A stretch of DNA of 54,308 bases from an uncultured Collinsella sp. (lineage in GTDB: Bacteria > Actinomycetota > Coriobacteriia > Coriobacteriales > Coriobacteriaceae), in the NCBI GenBank assembly GCA_905208975.1, contig CAJLRE010000006.1, positions 1 through 54,308 on the forward strand, in the 5' to 3' direction. The position numbers were made by a program, and so were the translations under genes. The notes under the pieces are model-generated. The model was not told the origin of the DNA and searched no databases. It was given only the letters and a program-made list of their open reading frames with translations. The first letter of the stretch is position 1. Each line of letters opens with the position of its first letter. Below, in pieces: positions 23,405-33,102 of this stretch.

Positions 23405-24127
23405 TTACTTAAGGTAGCCGTCGGCACGAAGCTTCTTGAGATCGGAATCTTTGACCTCGCAGCCGGCGGGCAGCACCATGAACACGCGGTCGCCCACCTC
23501 CTTGACCGTGGCACCCAGACCGCAGGCAAAGCCGTAAGAGAAGTCCAAGACGCGCTTGGCAACTTCGGTGCGTACGCCCACAAAAATCAGTGCGACAGGC
23601 TGCTTGGTGCGAACGCGGCGCACCACGGTCTCCACGTCGTCATAGCTCTCGGGGCGCAGGACATAGGCCGGCAGCTGCGGCGTGGCGTTGATGATATTGC
23701 TCGCATAGGCCGAGGCATCACTCGGTGCAGGCGCGGGCGCAGCGGCGGCACGGGCGCGGGTGTTCTCGGCGTAGCTCGACGGCGTGTCATAGGCACCAGG
23801 ACGATAACCGCTCGCAACGCTGTCCTGCGAGCGCGAAGGCGGGTTATACGTCGTGGCATGGCGGGAGTCATCGCCGACCAGCTGACCGGAGCGCGTATAC
23901 ACGGCAACCGACTCAGCTTCACCGCGGCGCGTCTGACCAAGCAGGCCGTTGCTCGGCTCGTCTTGGGTGTAGAAGCCCTCGCCCGAAGCACCGCCGTAGC
24001 CGTTGCCCTGATAACTATCGTCATAGCCGTCATCGTAGCCGTAGTCGTCGTCCTGGCCATAACCCTGGTCGTAACCCTGCTGGCCGCCCAGGTGCATCTT
24101 ATTTTTAATCTCGTCAAGGAAGCCCAT
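23405..24127 (-). CDS. sepF: SepF cell-division protein
   Basis: 240 residues. The N-terminal MGFLDEIKNKMHLGG is the amphipathic helix that binds membrane. A linker of about 130 residues begins with a run of Tyr/Gly/Asp/Gln repeats (about 16-52) and continues Ser/Ala/Pro-rich. The folded DUF552 core (about 150-240) contains ETVVRRVRTKQPVAL and RVLDFSYGFACGL. SepF links FtsZ filaments to the membrane and likely replaces FtsA, which is absent from this cluster. The ATG at 24127 has GAGAGGA upstream. Confidence 0.94.
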   Translation of the reverse strand: MGFLDEIKNKMHLGGQQGYDQGYGQDDDYGYDDGYDDSYQGNGYGGASGEGFYTQDEPSNGLLGQTRRGEAESVAVYTRSGQLVGDDSRHATTYNPPSRSQDSVASGYRPGAYDTPSSYAENTRARAAAAPAPAPSDASAYASNIINATPQLPAYVLRPESYDDVETVVRRVRTKQPVALIFVGVRTEVAKRVLDFSYGFACGLGATVKEVGDRVFMVLPAGCEVKDSDLKKLRADGYLK

Positions 24128-24187
24128 GGTTGTGTCCTCTCGCGGTTTAGTGCAGGCGCCCCGATAATCAGTGCGCACTTCAGAGCC

Positions 24188-24925
24188 TTATTTTACTGCA
24201 AACTCCGGGCTAAATACTACCCTGCCCAGGCGAACGAGCGTAGAGCCCTCCTCAAGGGCAGGCTCAAAGTCCTCGCTCATGCCGCAGGAAAGCTCAGGCA
24301 GGTTCAAATCGGGATGCGCAGCCTCCAGCTCATCCCTCAGCTCACGAAGCCCCGCAAAGGTGCGGCGTGCCACATCCTTATTCCCCCGGGGCGCCATAGT
24401 CATAAGCCCCTGTACGCAAATTCCCTCAAGTTCCGCAAGCTCACCCGCGGCGGCGCGAATCTCATCGGGCGAAAAGCCTCCCTTCGACTCCTCACCACTC
24501 ACATTGACCTCGATGAGCACACGCTGGGGGCCGGCGAGCTCGCCTGCCTCAATCTTGCGGACAGCACGGCTCGAGATCGCCTGTGCCAGATGCAGCGAAC
24601 CCACCGAGTGAATCAGCTCGGCTGAGCCCAGCACCGCATTGATCTTATTGGTCTGCAGGTTGCCGATCATATCGAAGCGCACCTCGGGCAGCTCCGGATG
24701 CTCCGCCAGACCCGTGAGCTTGCGAACCAGCTCCTGCGGGCGGTTCTCGGCAAAATGGCGATACCCCGCCTGGATGGCGGCAACGGTCTCATCGACGCCA
24801 ACGGTCTTGGACACGGCAATGAGGCGCGCGGCGTCGTGGGGGCGGCCCGCGCGATCGAGCGCCGCATAAAAACGTTCCAGAATCTGCTCGCGGCGAGCGC
24901 GCATCAAGTCCAAATAGTTATCCAT
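24188..24925 (-). CDS. yggS: YggS/PROSC family PLP-binding protein
   Basis: 245-residue alanine-racemase-fold protein without racemase activity in the family; it keeps PLP in balance. The PLP lysine is Lys40 in LIAVSKTV. HFAENRPQEL replaces the more usual GENRVQE, and MIGNLQTNKI and the C-terminal LSCGMSEDFEPAL are present. The ATG at 24925 (MDNYLDL) follows GGAGGCGA; an extension to 25009 has no such site. It sits immediately before sepF, as in most Gram-positives. Confidence 0.94.
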   Translation of the reverse strand: MDNYLDLMRARREQILERFYAALDRAGRPHDAARLIAVSKTVGVDETVAAIQAGYRHFAENRPQELVRKLTGLAEHPELPEVRFDMIGNLQTNKINAVLGSAELIHSVGSLHLAQAISSRAVRKIEAGELAGPQRVLIEVNVSGEESKGGFSPDEIRAAAGELAELEGICVQGLMTMAPRGNKDVARRTFAGLRELRDELEAAHPDLNLPELSCGMSEDFEPALEEGSTLVRLGRVVFSPEFAVK

Positions 24926-24969
24926 TGCTAATCGCCTCCGCTGACAGCCAAACAAGTAGTCCCATGCTA

Positions 24970-25007
24970 ACGCAAGAGCGCGGCCCCGCATGTGCAAGGC
25001 CGCGCTC
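24970..25007 (-). terminator. Hairpin between phoU and yggS
   Basis: A perfect 10-bp stem (25007-24998 with 24985-24976 on the minus strand) with a 12-base loop and only a weak TTGCGTT tail. It may partly separate the pst-phoU unit from yggS-sepF-yggT-divIVA. Confidence 0.55.
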
Positions 25008-25044
25008 ACTTAGGTATTTACAATCTTTCGACGAACGGGGTCAC

Positions 25045-25902
25045 TTACTCCTCGTCGTCCTCGCCATCGTCCTCGTCCTCAAGATGATCGAGCAGGTAGC
25101 GAAGACCCTCGCTGACCTCGTTGGCGGGCACCTTGGCAACGTAACGCGCGTCGACGGCGGGCCTCATGATAACACCCTCGCCCGAAGGCACGCGCATGCT
25201 CTCGAGCTCATCCTCGTCCACACGGGCGATATCGCCGGCGTTCATACGCTGACCAGTCAACAGGAAGGTCAAACGGCAAGCGGCATCGATGGAAATCGAA
25301 GCGATGCGATCGAGGTAGCGCGAAACCATGATGGCGCGGCGCAGGTCGTCATAGTTGCTGTCGTCGTCCATAAAGTCGCCCGTATCCATACGGTTAAAGG
25401 TGCGGAAGAACTTCTCGTAGGCGGCGTGCACTGGCTCGTCCTCGACGGCCAGGTTGCAGATGATGGACATGTCATTGGTGACGAGCGCAGAAAGCGAAGA
25501 GCCCAGCACCTGGTAGACAGCTTCGGCCTCGGCCTCAACCGTACCGACGAGCTCCTGGGGCAGCGAGATGTCGGCCTTGATCATATGACGCGTGGCACGG
25601 CAGATCTGACGGACCTTATCGGTCATGCGCTGCAGGTTAAAGTCGACGTAGATGATCGTCTGAAGCAGGCGGAAGTCGGAGGCGACCGGTGACTGCGTGG
25701 CGATCAGGTTGTAGCAGACGGCCTCCAGGTTGGCGCAGCGCGCGTCAATCGAAAGCGTACGTTTCTTGGTCTTGGTGGCGAGCTTGCGGTCGTCGGTCAC
25801 ATAGGCCTTCACGGCATCGTGGAGAGCCAGATCGACGGCCTCATAGATGCTCAGCATCTCGTGACGGGCCTCGACGAGCTGACGGGAAAACAGTTTGCGC
25901 AT
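25045..25902 (-). CDS. phoU: Phosphate transport regulator PhoU
   Basis: 285 residues: two PhoU three-helix bundles (about 1-105 and 115-220) with acidic patches, then a C-terminal extension of about 65 residues ending in an Asp/Glu-rich tail (HLEDEDDGEDDEE). PhoU modulates PstSCAB and the phosphate sensor kinase. It follows pstB by 92 bp. The ATG at 25902 has TTGGAGTG upstream. The long acidic tail is unlike E. coli PhoU, which stops after the second bundle. Confidence 0.9.
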   Translation of the reverse strand: MRKLFSRQLVEARHEMLSIYEAVDLALHDAVKAYVTDDRKLATKTKKRTLSIDARCANLEAVCYNLIATQSPVASDFRLLQTIIYVDFNLQRMTDKVRQICRATRHMIKADISLPQELVGTVEAEAEAVYQVLGSSLSALVTNDMSIICNLAVEDEPVHAAYEKFFRTFNRMDTGDFMDDDSNYDDLRRAIMVSRYLDRIASISIDAACRLTFLLTGQRMNAGDIARVDEDELESMRVPSGEGVIMRPAVDARYVAKVPANEVSEGLRYLLDHLEDEDDGEDDEE

Positions 25903-25994
25903 GGTTCACTCCAATCAGTTGGGTGCGGTCATGCAGCCCGCACAGTGAATACGCACCGGACCAGGTCCGATCGGCTTGGGACTAGTCGCACCGA

Positions 25995-26798
<804 letters not shown>

Positions 26799-26810
26799 GG
26801 GACTCCTTAA

Positions 26811-27716
26811 CTAGCGACGCTTGCGCGACAGGAAGCGCGCAAACAGGTTGAAGGCCAGAATGATCACCATCAGCAAGAGCGCGGTGCCGTAGGCTGCGTT
26901 CATGTTGATGCCGTCGTTGGCAAGCAGGTACAGGTGAACCGTCATGGGGCGGCCGGAATCGAGCGGCGAAATAGGTAGATTGATGGCCTGGCCCATGGTG
27001 TAGAGCACCACCGCGGTCTCGCCAATGGCGCGGCCGATGGCGAGGACGATGCCCGTGGCAATACGGCCAAAGGCAGAAGGAAGCACAATCTTGGAGACAA
27101 CCTGCCACTTGGTGGCGCCCAGGCCGTACGCGCCCCAACGGATATAGCGCGGGACGGCGCGAATGGCCTCTTCGGTGGTGCGCATGACGATGGGAAGCAT
27201 CAAGAGCGCGAGCGCCAGAGCGGCCGAGACCATCGAAAGGCCCAGGCCCATGGCCTCGACAAACAAGGCGTAGCCAAACAGGCCCATAACGATGGAGGGC
27301 ACCGAGGCCAAAGCGTCAGCAGCGTAGCGAATGAGCTCGACGACCTTGCCCTGCTTGGCGTACTCGGCCAGATAGACGGCTGCCAGCACAGCGATCGGCG
27401 TGCAGATAAGCATGGCGAGCGCCGTCACATAGACGGTCGAGACGATCGTGGGCCAAATACCGCCCTCGGCGTTGACGCCCTGGGGCCAACCGAAGATAAA
27501 GTCGAGCGAGATGTGTGGCAGGCCGTTGATGACCACGTAGGCGATGATAGCGACCAGCACCAGCGTGGTGATGTATGCCGCGGCACGGAACACGCCAAGC
27601 ATGATCTTGTTGGACAGGTCCTTGTTGATGCGGCCCTTCTTGCCATGGGAAAGGGCACGCTTGATGCGCTCGCGCGACGAGGTCGTATCGACCGTCGTGT
27701 CAACGGAATCGGACAT
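26811..27716 (-). CDS. pstA: Phosphate ABC transporter permease PstA
   Basis: 301 residues with six membrane helices after a cytoplasmic basic N-terminus of about 45 residues. The EAA loop reads EAIRAVPRYIRWGAYGLGATKWQ. It pairs with PstC, which starts upstream and ends 3 bp before this ATG, so translation is probably coupled. Confidence 0.95.
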   Translation of the reverse strand: MSDSVDTTVDTTSSRERIKRALSHGKKGRINKDLSNKIMLGVFRAAAYITTLVLVAIIAYVVINGLPHISLDFIFGWPQGVNAEGGIWPTIVSTVYVTALAMLICTPIAVLAAVYLAEYAKQGKVVELIRYAADALASVPSIVMGLFGYALFVEAMGLGLSMVSAALALALLMLPIVMRTTEEAIRAVPRYIRWGAYGLGATKWQVVSKIVLPSAFGRIATGIVLAIGRAIGETAVVLYTMGQAINLPISPLDSGRPMTVHLYLLANDGINMNAAYGTALLLMVIILAFNLFARFLSRKRR

Positions 27717-27719
27717 AGC

Positions 27720-28646
27720 CTACCCCCTCTTCTTCTTGGAAACCAGGCGGACGATGCCCACCAGCGTGGCGGAGATGATAAACAGGACCACGCCCATGCC
27801 GAACAGCGCCGAGCGATGCAGACCCGAGGAATAGCTCATGTCGAGCGCAATCTGGCTCGTGAGCGTCGAGATGGGGCTCGCAATGCTGTCGGGAATAACC
27901 GGGGCGTTACCCACGACCATGAGCACGGCCATGGTCTCGCCGATGGCACGGCCCATACCCAGCACGATGGCATCCACGATACCCAGCTTGGCGGCAGGTA
28001 ACACGACCTTATAGATAGTCTGCCACTTGGTGGCGCCCATGGCATACGATGCCTCGCGAATGCCCATGGGAATGGAATTGAGAGCATCGATGGTAAGCGT
28101 CGTGATGGTGGGCACGATCATAATGGCGAGCACGAACCACGCCGTCAGCGCGCCAAAACCAAGACCGCCGGTCAGTTGTGCGATAAACGGGCGGATGATG
28201 ATCATGCCAAAGAAGCCATAGATGATAGAAGGGATGCCGGCCAACAGGTCAACGGCAGGGCTGATGAGCTTGCGCACGCGCTTGCTGGCGATCTCGACCA
28301 GATACACGGCCGTGCCCACGCCTAGGGGCACACCCATGGCGAGCGCACCGACGGTCACCAGACCCGAGCCGGCAAGCAGCGACACGATGCCGTAGTGGCC
28401 CTCAGAGGGCGCCCACGTAAAGCTAAAGAAGTCCGCCAGACCGATGTCGGTAAAGACGGGCAGCGCCGAGTACGTGGTAAATACAAAAATCAGGATGACG
28501 GTAACAACCGCCAAGAACGCGCAGGCAAAGAAAATCCACTGCAGCGCCTTCTCCTTGATATAGGTGCTGCGCGATACGAGCGCCAGCTCGCGCTTCTTGG
28601 GCGCCTGAGCATTCTGCTCAGTCTGGGAGTTTTCCTGTGCTTCCAT
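27720..28646 (-). CDS. pstC: Phosphate ABC transporter permease PstC
   Basis: 308 residues; six membrane helices after a short cytoplasmic N-terminus rich in Glu/Gln/Asn. The EAA loop is SIPMGIREASYAMGATKWQ. The ATG at 28646 has GGGGAG 8 bases upstream, and that site lies inside the end of pstS. An alternative GTG at 28655 would have the site too close. It begins 1 bp after the pstS stop codon. Confidence 0.95.
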   Translation of the reverse strand: MEAQENSQTEQNAQAPKKRELALVSRSTYIKEKALQWIFFACAFLAVVTVILIFVFTTYSALPVFTDIGLADFFSFTWAPSEGHYGIVSLLAGSGLVTVGALAMGVPLGVGTAVYLVEIASKRVRKLISPAVDLLAGIPSIIYGFFGMIIIRPFIAQLTGGLGFGALTAWFVLAIMIVPTITTLTIDALNSIPMGIREASYAMGATKWQTIYKVVLPAAKLGIVDAIVLGMGRAIGETMAVLMVVGNAPVIPDSIASPISTLTSQIALDMSYSSGLHRSALFGMGVVLFIISATLVGIVRLVSKKKRG

Positions 28647-28647
28647 G

Positions 28648-29484
28648 CTACTCACTCCCCTTCTCGTCGTTGGTGACGGGAATAAAGCCCGCCTCGCGAA
28701 TCTGCTTGTCCATCTTTACGGACGTCACGTAGTCGATGTAATCTTGCGCCTGCTGCGAAGGAGCACCCTTCACAAAGAAGTAAAGGTCGCGCGAGATGGG
28801 ATAGCCGCCGCTCGCGACCGTCTTCTCGGACGCCTCAACATGATTGACCGAGACGGCCTTGACCGAGGTCTTGGCGTTGAGGCTATCGACGAAGCCCAGC
28901 GAAATGTAGCCAATGGCACCGCGCGAACGAGATACCACGTCGCGCACCTGGCCCGTGCCCGAAAGAACGGCCGAGCGGCGATCGAACGGGGTGCCGTCCA
29001 TCACGATGGTGCGAAAGGCCTCACGCGTGCCAGACGCCTCGTCTCGGTTGATGACCTGAATCTTCAGGTCCTCGCCACCGACCTCTTTCCAATTAGTAAT
29101 CTTGCCGGCATAGATATCGCGGAGCTGCTCGGTCGAGAGGCTATCGACGGGGTTGTCTTCGTTCACGATGACCGCGATACCGTCGTGGGCAATGACGATG
29201 GGAGTCAGGCCCAAATCCTGTTCGTCGGCATTGAGTCCACGGGAGGAGCTGGCGATATCGGCCGTGCCAGCGCTGACGGCTTCGATGCCAGCGGAAGAGC
29301 CCAAACCGGAAACGAGCACGTCGATGCCGGTCTCCTCCTTAAAGCCCTCTGCCGCAATCTCGGCGATAGGAAGGCAGGTCGTGGAGCCGGCCACAGTAAT
29401 GGAAGAGGTAGAAGATCCCGAAGAACAGGCGCACAGCGTAAGCGTAAGCACGGCGGCGCTCAGGACCGATACGATCTTTCTCAT
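28648..29484 (-). CDS. pstS: Phosphate-binding lipoprotein PstS
   Basis: 278 residues. A lipoprotein signal peptide ends in LCAC with the lipidated Cys at about 20, followed by a Ser/Gly-rich spacer. The phosphate-binding fold shows AGSTTCLP, DIASSSRGL and NRDEASGTREAF, the expected oxyanion-contacting loops. It binds phosphate outside the membrane and delivers it to PstCA. Its ATG overlaps the pgeF stop in ATGA, so it should be translated from the pgeF transcript. No Pho box was recognised upstream. Confidence 0.96.
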   Translation of the reverse strand: MRKIVSVLSAAVLTLTLCACSSGSSTSSITVAGSTTCLPIAEIAAEGFKEETGIDVLVSGLGSSAGIEAVSAGTADIASSSRGLNADEQDLGLTPIVIAHDGIAVIVNEDNPVDSLSTEQLRDIYAGKITNWKEVGGEDLKIQVINRDEASGTREAFRTIVMDGTPFDRRSAVLSGTGQVRDVVSRSRGAIGYISLGFVDSLNAKTSVKAVSVNHVEASEKTVASGGYPISRDLYFFVKGAPSQQAQDYIDYVTSVKMDKQIREAGFIPVTNDEKGSE

Positions 29485-30281
29485 AGCATCACGCCGATCG
29501 CAGCATGGCGCCCACAGGTGCCGTCCTCGTTACGGTAGGAATAAAAGCGGTCGTTCTGACGCACAGTCGAAAGCTGGGTATCCACGATATTATCCGCGTC
29601 CACACCGGCATCTACCAGCGCCTCACAAATGGCAGCGGAAAGATCGAGCATGCGAGAGGCACTCGCATCGATGCAAGAGAACTCGACGGCAAAGCGATCC
29701 ATGAGTTCCTGGGATACCTCATATTCGTCAGCCAAGATATGGGGGCCGATATAGGCGGAAACGTCGCTCGCATCGCAGCCGGTAGCATCGCAAAGCGCCT
29801 GGCACGCCTTGGCAGAAATACGTGCAATCGTGCCCTTCCAACCGGAGTGCACCACGGCAAATCCGCCAGGGGCCACCAGCACCACGGGAACGCAGTCGGC
29901 AAAGCAGAGCAGCACGGGCACGTCATGGGCCGTACAGACGATGGCATCGCAGCCCTCGGCAATCTGCTCGCGAACAGCCTCAAGATCGTCGGCGCCGTTC
30001 GAAGTCACCGTAACGATATGGTCACCATGTACCTGATTGGGCACGAGCAGATTATGCTCGCACTCAGTGGCGCCCATAGCTTCGAGCGCTCGACGACGAT
30101 TTTCTTGAACAGCAAAGGGGTCATCGCCTACATGCGAGCCCAGGTTGAGCGAGGAGTACGCATCTTCAGAAACGCCACCGGTGCGCTCGGTAAAGGCAAA
30201 GCGGACATCGGATGTCGCGCCCTCCACCAACGTAACTCCATCATGGTCGACACGCGAAACGTTGTCCGCACGTGCTGCCAT
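29481..30281 (-). CDS. pgeF: Peptidoglycan editing factor / laccase-domain protein PgeF
   Basis: 266 residues of the YfiH/YlmD family (DUF152). Metal ligands are seen as His85 in NQVHGDHIV, Cys130 in LCFADCVPVV and His145 in VVHSGWKGT. In E. coli the protein removes wrong L-Ser from UDP-MurNAc, and related proteins act on purine nucleosides. The ATG at 30281 has TTAGGAGG upstream. Its normal partner yggS is displaced downstream by five pst/phoU genes. Confidence 0.93.
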   Translation of the reverse strand: MAARADNVSRVDHDGVTLVEGATSDVRFAFTERTGGVSEDAYSSLNLGSHVGDDPFAVQENRRRALEAMGATECEHNLLVPNQVHGDHIVTVTSNGADDLEAVREQIAEGCDAIVCTAHDVPVLLCFADCVPVVLVAPGGFAVVHSGWKGTIARISAKACQALCDATGCDASDVSAYIGPHILADEYEVSQELMDRFAVEFSCIDASASRMLDLSAAICEALVDAGVDADNIVDTQLSTVRQNDRFYSYRNEDGTCGRHAAIGVML

Positions 30282-30429
30282 ACTAAAGCCTCCTAATAAC
30301 ACAAGTACCGCGGCGTCGCCGCGCAGTCCGCGTTTATACGGCTGTCATACTTCCTTAAAAGGATACCCGCAGCGGTAGGGACCAAACGTAAAGGGAACGT
30401 AAGGAGATTGGAGGCTTTCGTTTACAAAC

Positions 30430-30469
30430 GAGAAACAAAACGGGGTGCATCCAAATGGACACACCCCGT
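30430..30469 (-). terminator. Terminator of ftsZ
   Basis: CGGGGTG and CACCCCG pair, with inner TCCA/TGGA pairing, and TTTTGTTTC follows on the minus strand. It separates ftsZ from pgeF, so pgeF-pstS and beyond need a promoter in the next 150 bp or read-through. Confidence 0.75.
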
Positions 30470-30491
30470 GCAGGTCGTTGGGAAAAACGAA

Positions 30492-31646
30492 CTAGAAGCT
30501 ACCGCGCTTCAGGAAGTCGGGAAGCTCGAACTGGTCGTTGCCAAAGTTGGGCAGCTCGGTACCACCGACGTTGCGGGTCGGAGCGGCCTGAGCCGGGCTG
30601 GCAGCCGGAGCGGTGCGCTGCGGCTCAGCGGAGGCAGCGGCCTTGCTCTGAGACTGCTGAGCAGCAAAGAGCTCATCCTGACGGTTGACGTTGGAGTCGG
30701 AGAAGCCCGTAGCGATGACGGTGATACGCACCTGATCGCCCAGGGACTCGTCGACAACGGTACCGAAGATGATGTTGGCCTCGGGGTCGACGGCGTTGGC
30801 GACAACGTCGGCGGCGTCGCTGATCTCCTGGATGCCCAGGTCCTTGGAACCGGCGATGGAGAGCAGCACGCGCGTGGCACCATCGATGGAGCTCTCGAGC
30901 AGCGGGCTGGAGATGGCCTGCTGGGCAGCGTCGACGGCACGAGTATCCCCAGAAGAGGTACCGATACCCATCATGGCGGTACCGGCCTGCTTCATGATGG
31001 TCTTAACATCGGCGAAGTCCAGGTTGATGATACCGGGGACGGTGATGAGGTCGGTGATGCCCTGGGTGCCCTGGGAAAGGACGCCATCGGCAATCGCGAA
31101 GGCCTCGAGCATGGTGGTCTTCTTCTCGGCGATGTCGAGCAGCTTATCGTTAGGAATGACGATCATGGTGTCGACGCAATCGGAGAGGGTCTTGATGCCC
31201 TCCTCGGCGCTCTTCTTACGCTTGCGGCCCTCGAAGGTGAAGGGCTTGGTCACGACGGCGACGGTCAGTGCGCCGACCTCGTTCATCGCGATATCGGCAA
31301 CGATGGGAGCAGCGCCGGTACCGGTGCCGCCGCCCTCGCCGCAGGTGATAAACACCATGTCGGCGCCAGCGAGCGCCTCGGCGATGTCGTCGCGGGACTC
31401 ATCGGCAGCCTTGCGGCCAACCTCGGGATTGGCGCCGGCGCCCAGGCCGCGGGTAAGGTCGGTGCCGATGTGCACCTTGATATCGGCATCAGAGATCGCG
31501 AGTGCCTGAGCATCGGTGTTGATGGCAACAAACTCGACGCCGCGGATGCCCTCTTCGATCATTCGATTGACCGCGTTGGTACCGCCGCCGCCGACGCCGA
31601 CCACCTTAATGACGGCAAGGTAGTTGTTGATCTCTGTCTCGTGCAT
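30492..31646 (-). CDS. ftsZ: Cell division GTPase FtsZ
   Basis: 384 residues, tubulin fold. GVGGGGTNAVNRM (about 17-29) and the GTP signature CGEGGGTGTGAAP (GGGTGTG at 105-111) are visible, and the T7 loop contains the synergy Asp in NLDFADVKTI. A linker of about 50 residues rich in Ala/Gln/Ser leads to the conserved C-terminal peptide LPDFLKRGSF, which should bind SepF. The ATG at 31646 has GGAGG 6 bases upstream. No ftsA occurs in the cluster. Confidence 0.98.
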   Translation of the reverse strand: MHETEINNYLAVIKVVGVGGGGTNAVNRMIEEGIRGVEFVAINTDAQALAISDADIKVHIGTDLTRGLGAGANPEVGRKAADESRDDIAEALAGADMVFITCGEGGGTGTGAAPIVADIAMNEVGALTVAVVTKPFTFEGRKRKKSAEEGIKTLSDCVDTMIVIPNDKLLDIAEKKTTMLEAFAIADGVLSQGTQGITDLITVPGIINLDFADVKTIMKQAGTAMMGIGTSSGDTRAVDAAQQAISSPLLESSIDGATRVLLSIAGSKDLGIQEISDAADVVANAVDPEANIIFGTVVDESLGDQVRITVIATGFSDSNVNRQDELFAAQQSQSKAAASAEPQRTAPAASPAQAAPTRNVGGTELPNFGNDQFELPDFLKRGSF

Positions 31647-31702
31647 GTCGGTCCTCCGAACAAAGGTTATAGCCATAGCATGGGTCGACCCCTGCGCACA
31701 TT

Positions 31703-31716
31703 AACCTTCAGGTTGA
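31703..31716. promoter_or_regulatory. Palindromic motif AACCTTCAGGTTGA upstream of ftsZ
   Basis: The core AACCTTCAGGTT is a near-perfect inverted repeat centred about 63 bp upstream of the ftsZ start. On the minus strand TTGCAT and GTTAAT lie 17 bp apart with this motif between and overlapping them, so it could be an operator. A 13-of-14 match occurs upstream of mraZ at 46229-46242. Confidence 0.35.
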
Positions 31717-31845
31717 AAGTAAATGCAAAGGTAAACCGTATTATGTTTGCACATTATGAACGTATCAGTCAAATAATTGACCGTGAAAACCAAACAAACC
31801 AGATAAACGGCGTGGTATGGCCCCTCAACAAAGCATCAACCAGCG

Positions 31846-33102
31846 CTACGAGGTCGGAGCATTCCTAAATGTGTAGTTGCCCGGAGAGCGCACATTGATA
31901 TACGTTACGCCCTCTACCTGCGAAAGCAACTTGGTGACTACGCGTTCCTTCTTGGCGATATCGTCCGAATCGCCCAGCGACACCTCAATGCCGTTATTGA
32001 GGTTTGCCGAGATGGCTTCGACCGAAGGCGTGGAAATATCCTTGACTTGTCCCAAGAACTCGCTCGAAAAACCACGCACATAATCCAGGCCGGCCTTAAC
32101 GGCTTTGGAGTTCACCGCCTGGCCGGAAACCGGAGCGACATCCGCCGAGACATCAGTCAACAACACCGCGCCATAATGCTTGGCGAGCGCCAGCGCGGCA
32201 TCGATTCCGGTCAAGGTATTTGAGCCCTGCCCTGTCGTGATGACGCTGCCCTGGTCGTCCACTTCGACCGACGTCGACAGCGGGGCGATCCAGGTGTCAT
32301 CGTCTCCGATAGCCCAGGCAAGGTCGTCGGAGCTGATATACGCAATGGCGATAACTTTACGCTCCGTCGGCGTGATGATAAGCGTATGGGGAAACTGGCG
32401 CTGGACATCCACGCCCGAAACCCACGGGTTCTGCTTGAGATCCTCGGTAATCTGGTCGGGATCGACGTTAAAAAGCGACGTTCCCTCGGGCAAGTCGATC
32501 AGCTGGATAGCATCGTGCTTCGTCACATGCTCGCTGCCTTGAATCTGAATATCAGTGGCAGTAAACAGTCCAGAGTTGATCACCACGATGGCAACGACGA
32601 CGAGCACGGCCAAGACGGCCAGAACGCCGCCCACGATTTTGCCTTTGCCTGTAACGACAGAAGCGGCGTCTGATGTTTTATTTGCCATCGCTCCAAGTGA
32701 AGATAACGGGTTGAAACCTTTTTTACTCGAAGGCTTCTTGGCGGTAGCCGGCACCGATGTCAGCGAGCGCGGTTTCGATGCGCCCAGCGTGAGACCTGGA
32801 CGCGCCGCTTTAGTTCCCGTCGAGGGCTTGGGAGCTGCCATGGGACGGGCAGGCTTGGCGCCCATAACAGGCTTTGACGTCACAGAGGGACGCGAGGACT
32901 TTTTTGCGGCCGGACGATTACCGAGCTGCGAGCCGACGACCGGACGAGTGGTCTGTCGAGCATGCCCGACAGACTTAGAGTGCGCGACGGTATTGCGTTG
33001 AGGTTTGGCAGGCGCGCCGGAACGCCCTCCGGCGCGGCGGAAGGTGGGTTTCGATGCTCTAGAAGCCGAGGAATTTAACTTCCGGTCTGAGCTCGATGCC
33101 AT
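31846..33102 (-). CDS. ftsQ: Cell division protein FtsQ/DivIB
   Basis: 418 residues. A cytoplasmic N-terminus of about 155 residues is rich in Lys, Arg, Ser, Pro and Ala and predicted disordered. One membrane helix (about 156-176) follows, then POTRA (about 180-250) with IQGSEHVT and NPWVSGVDVQRQFPHTL, and a beta domain. It links early and late divisome proteins outside the membrane. The ATG at 33102 follows GGGAGG and lies 44 bp inside murB, an unusually long overlap within this operon. Confidence 0.92.
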   Translation of the reverse strand: MASSSDRKLNSSASRASKPTFRRAGGRSGAPAKPQRNTVAHSKSVGHARQTTRPVVGSQLGNRPAAKKSSRPSVTSKPVMGAKPARPMAAPKPSTGTKAARPGLTLGASKPRSLTSVPATAKKPSSKKGFNPLSSLGAMANKTSDAASVVTGKGKIVGGVLAVLAVLVVVAIVVINSGLFTATDIQIQGSEHVTKHDAIQLIDLPEGTSLFNVDPDQITEDLKQNPWVSGVDVQRQFPHTLIITPTERKVIAIAYISSDDLAWAIGDDDTWIAPLSTSVEVDDQGSVITTGQGSNTLTGIDAALALAKHYGAVLLTDVSADVAPVSGQAVNSKAVKAGLDYVRGFSSEFLGQVKDISTPSVEAISANLNNGIEVSLGDSDDIAKKERVVTKLLSQVEGVTYINVRSPGNYTFRNAPTS

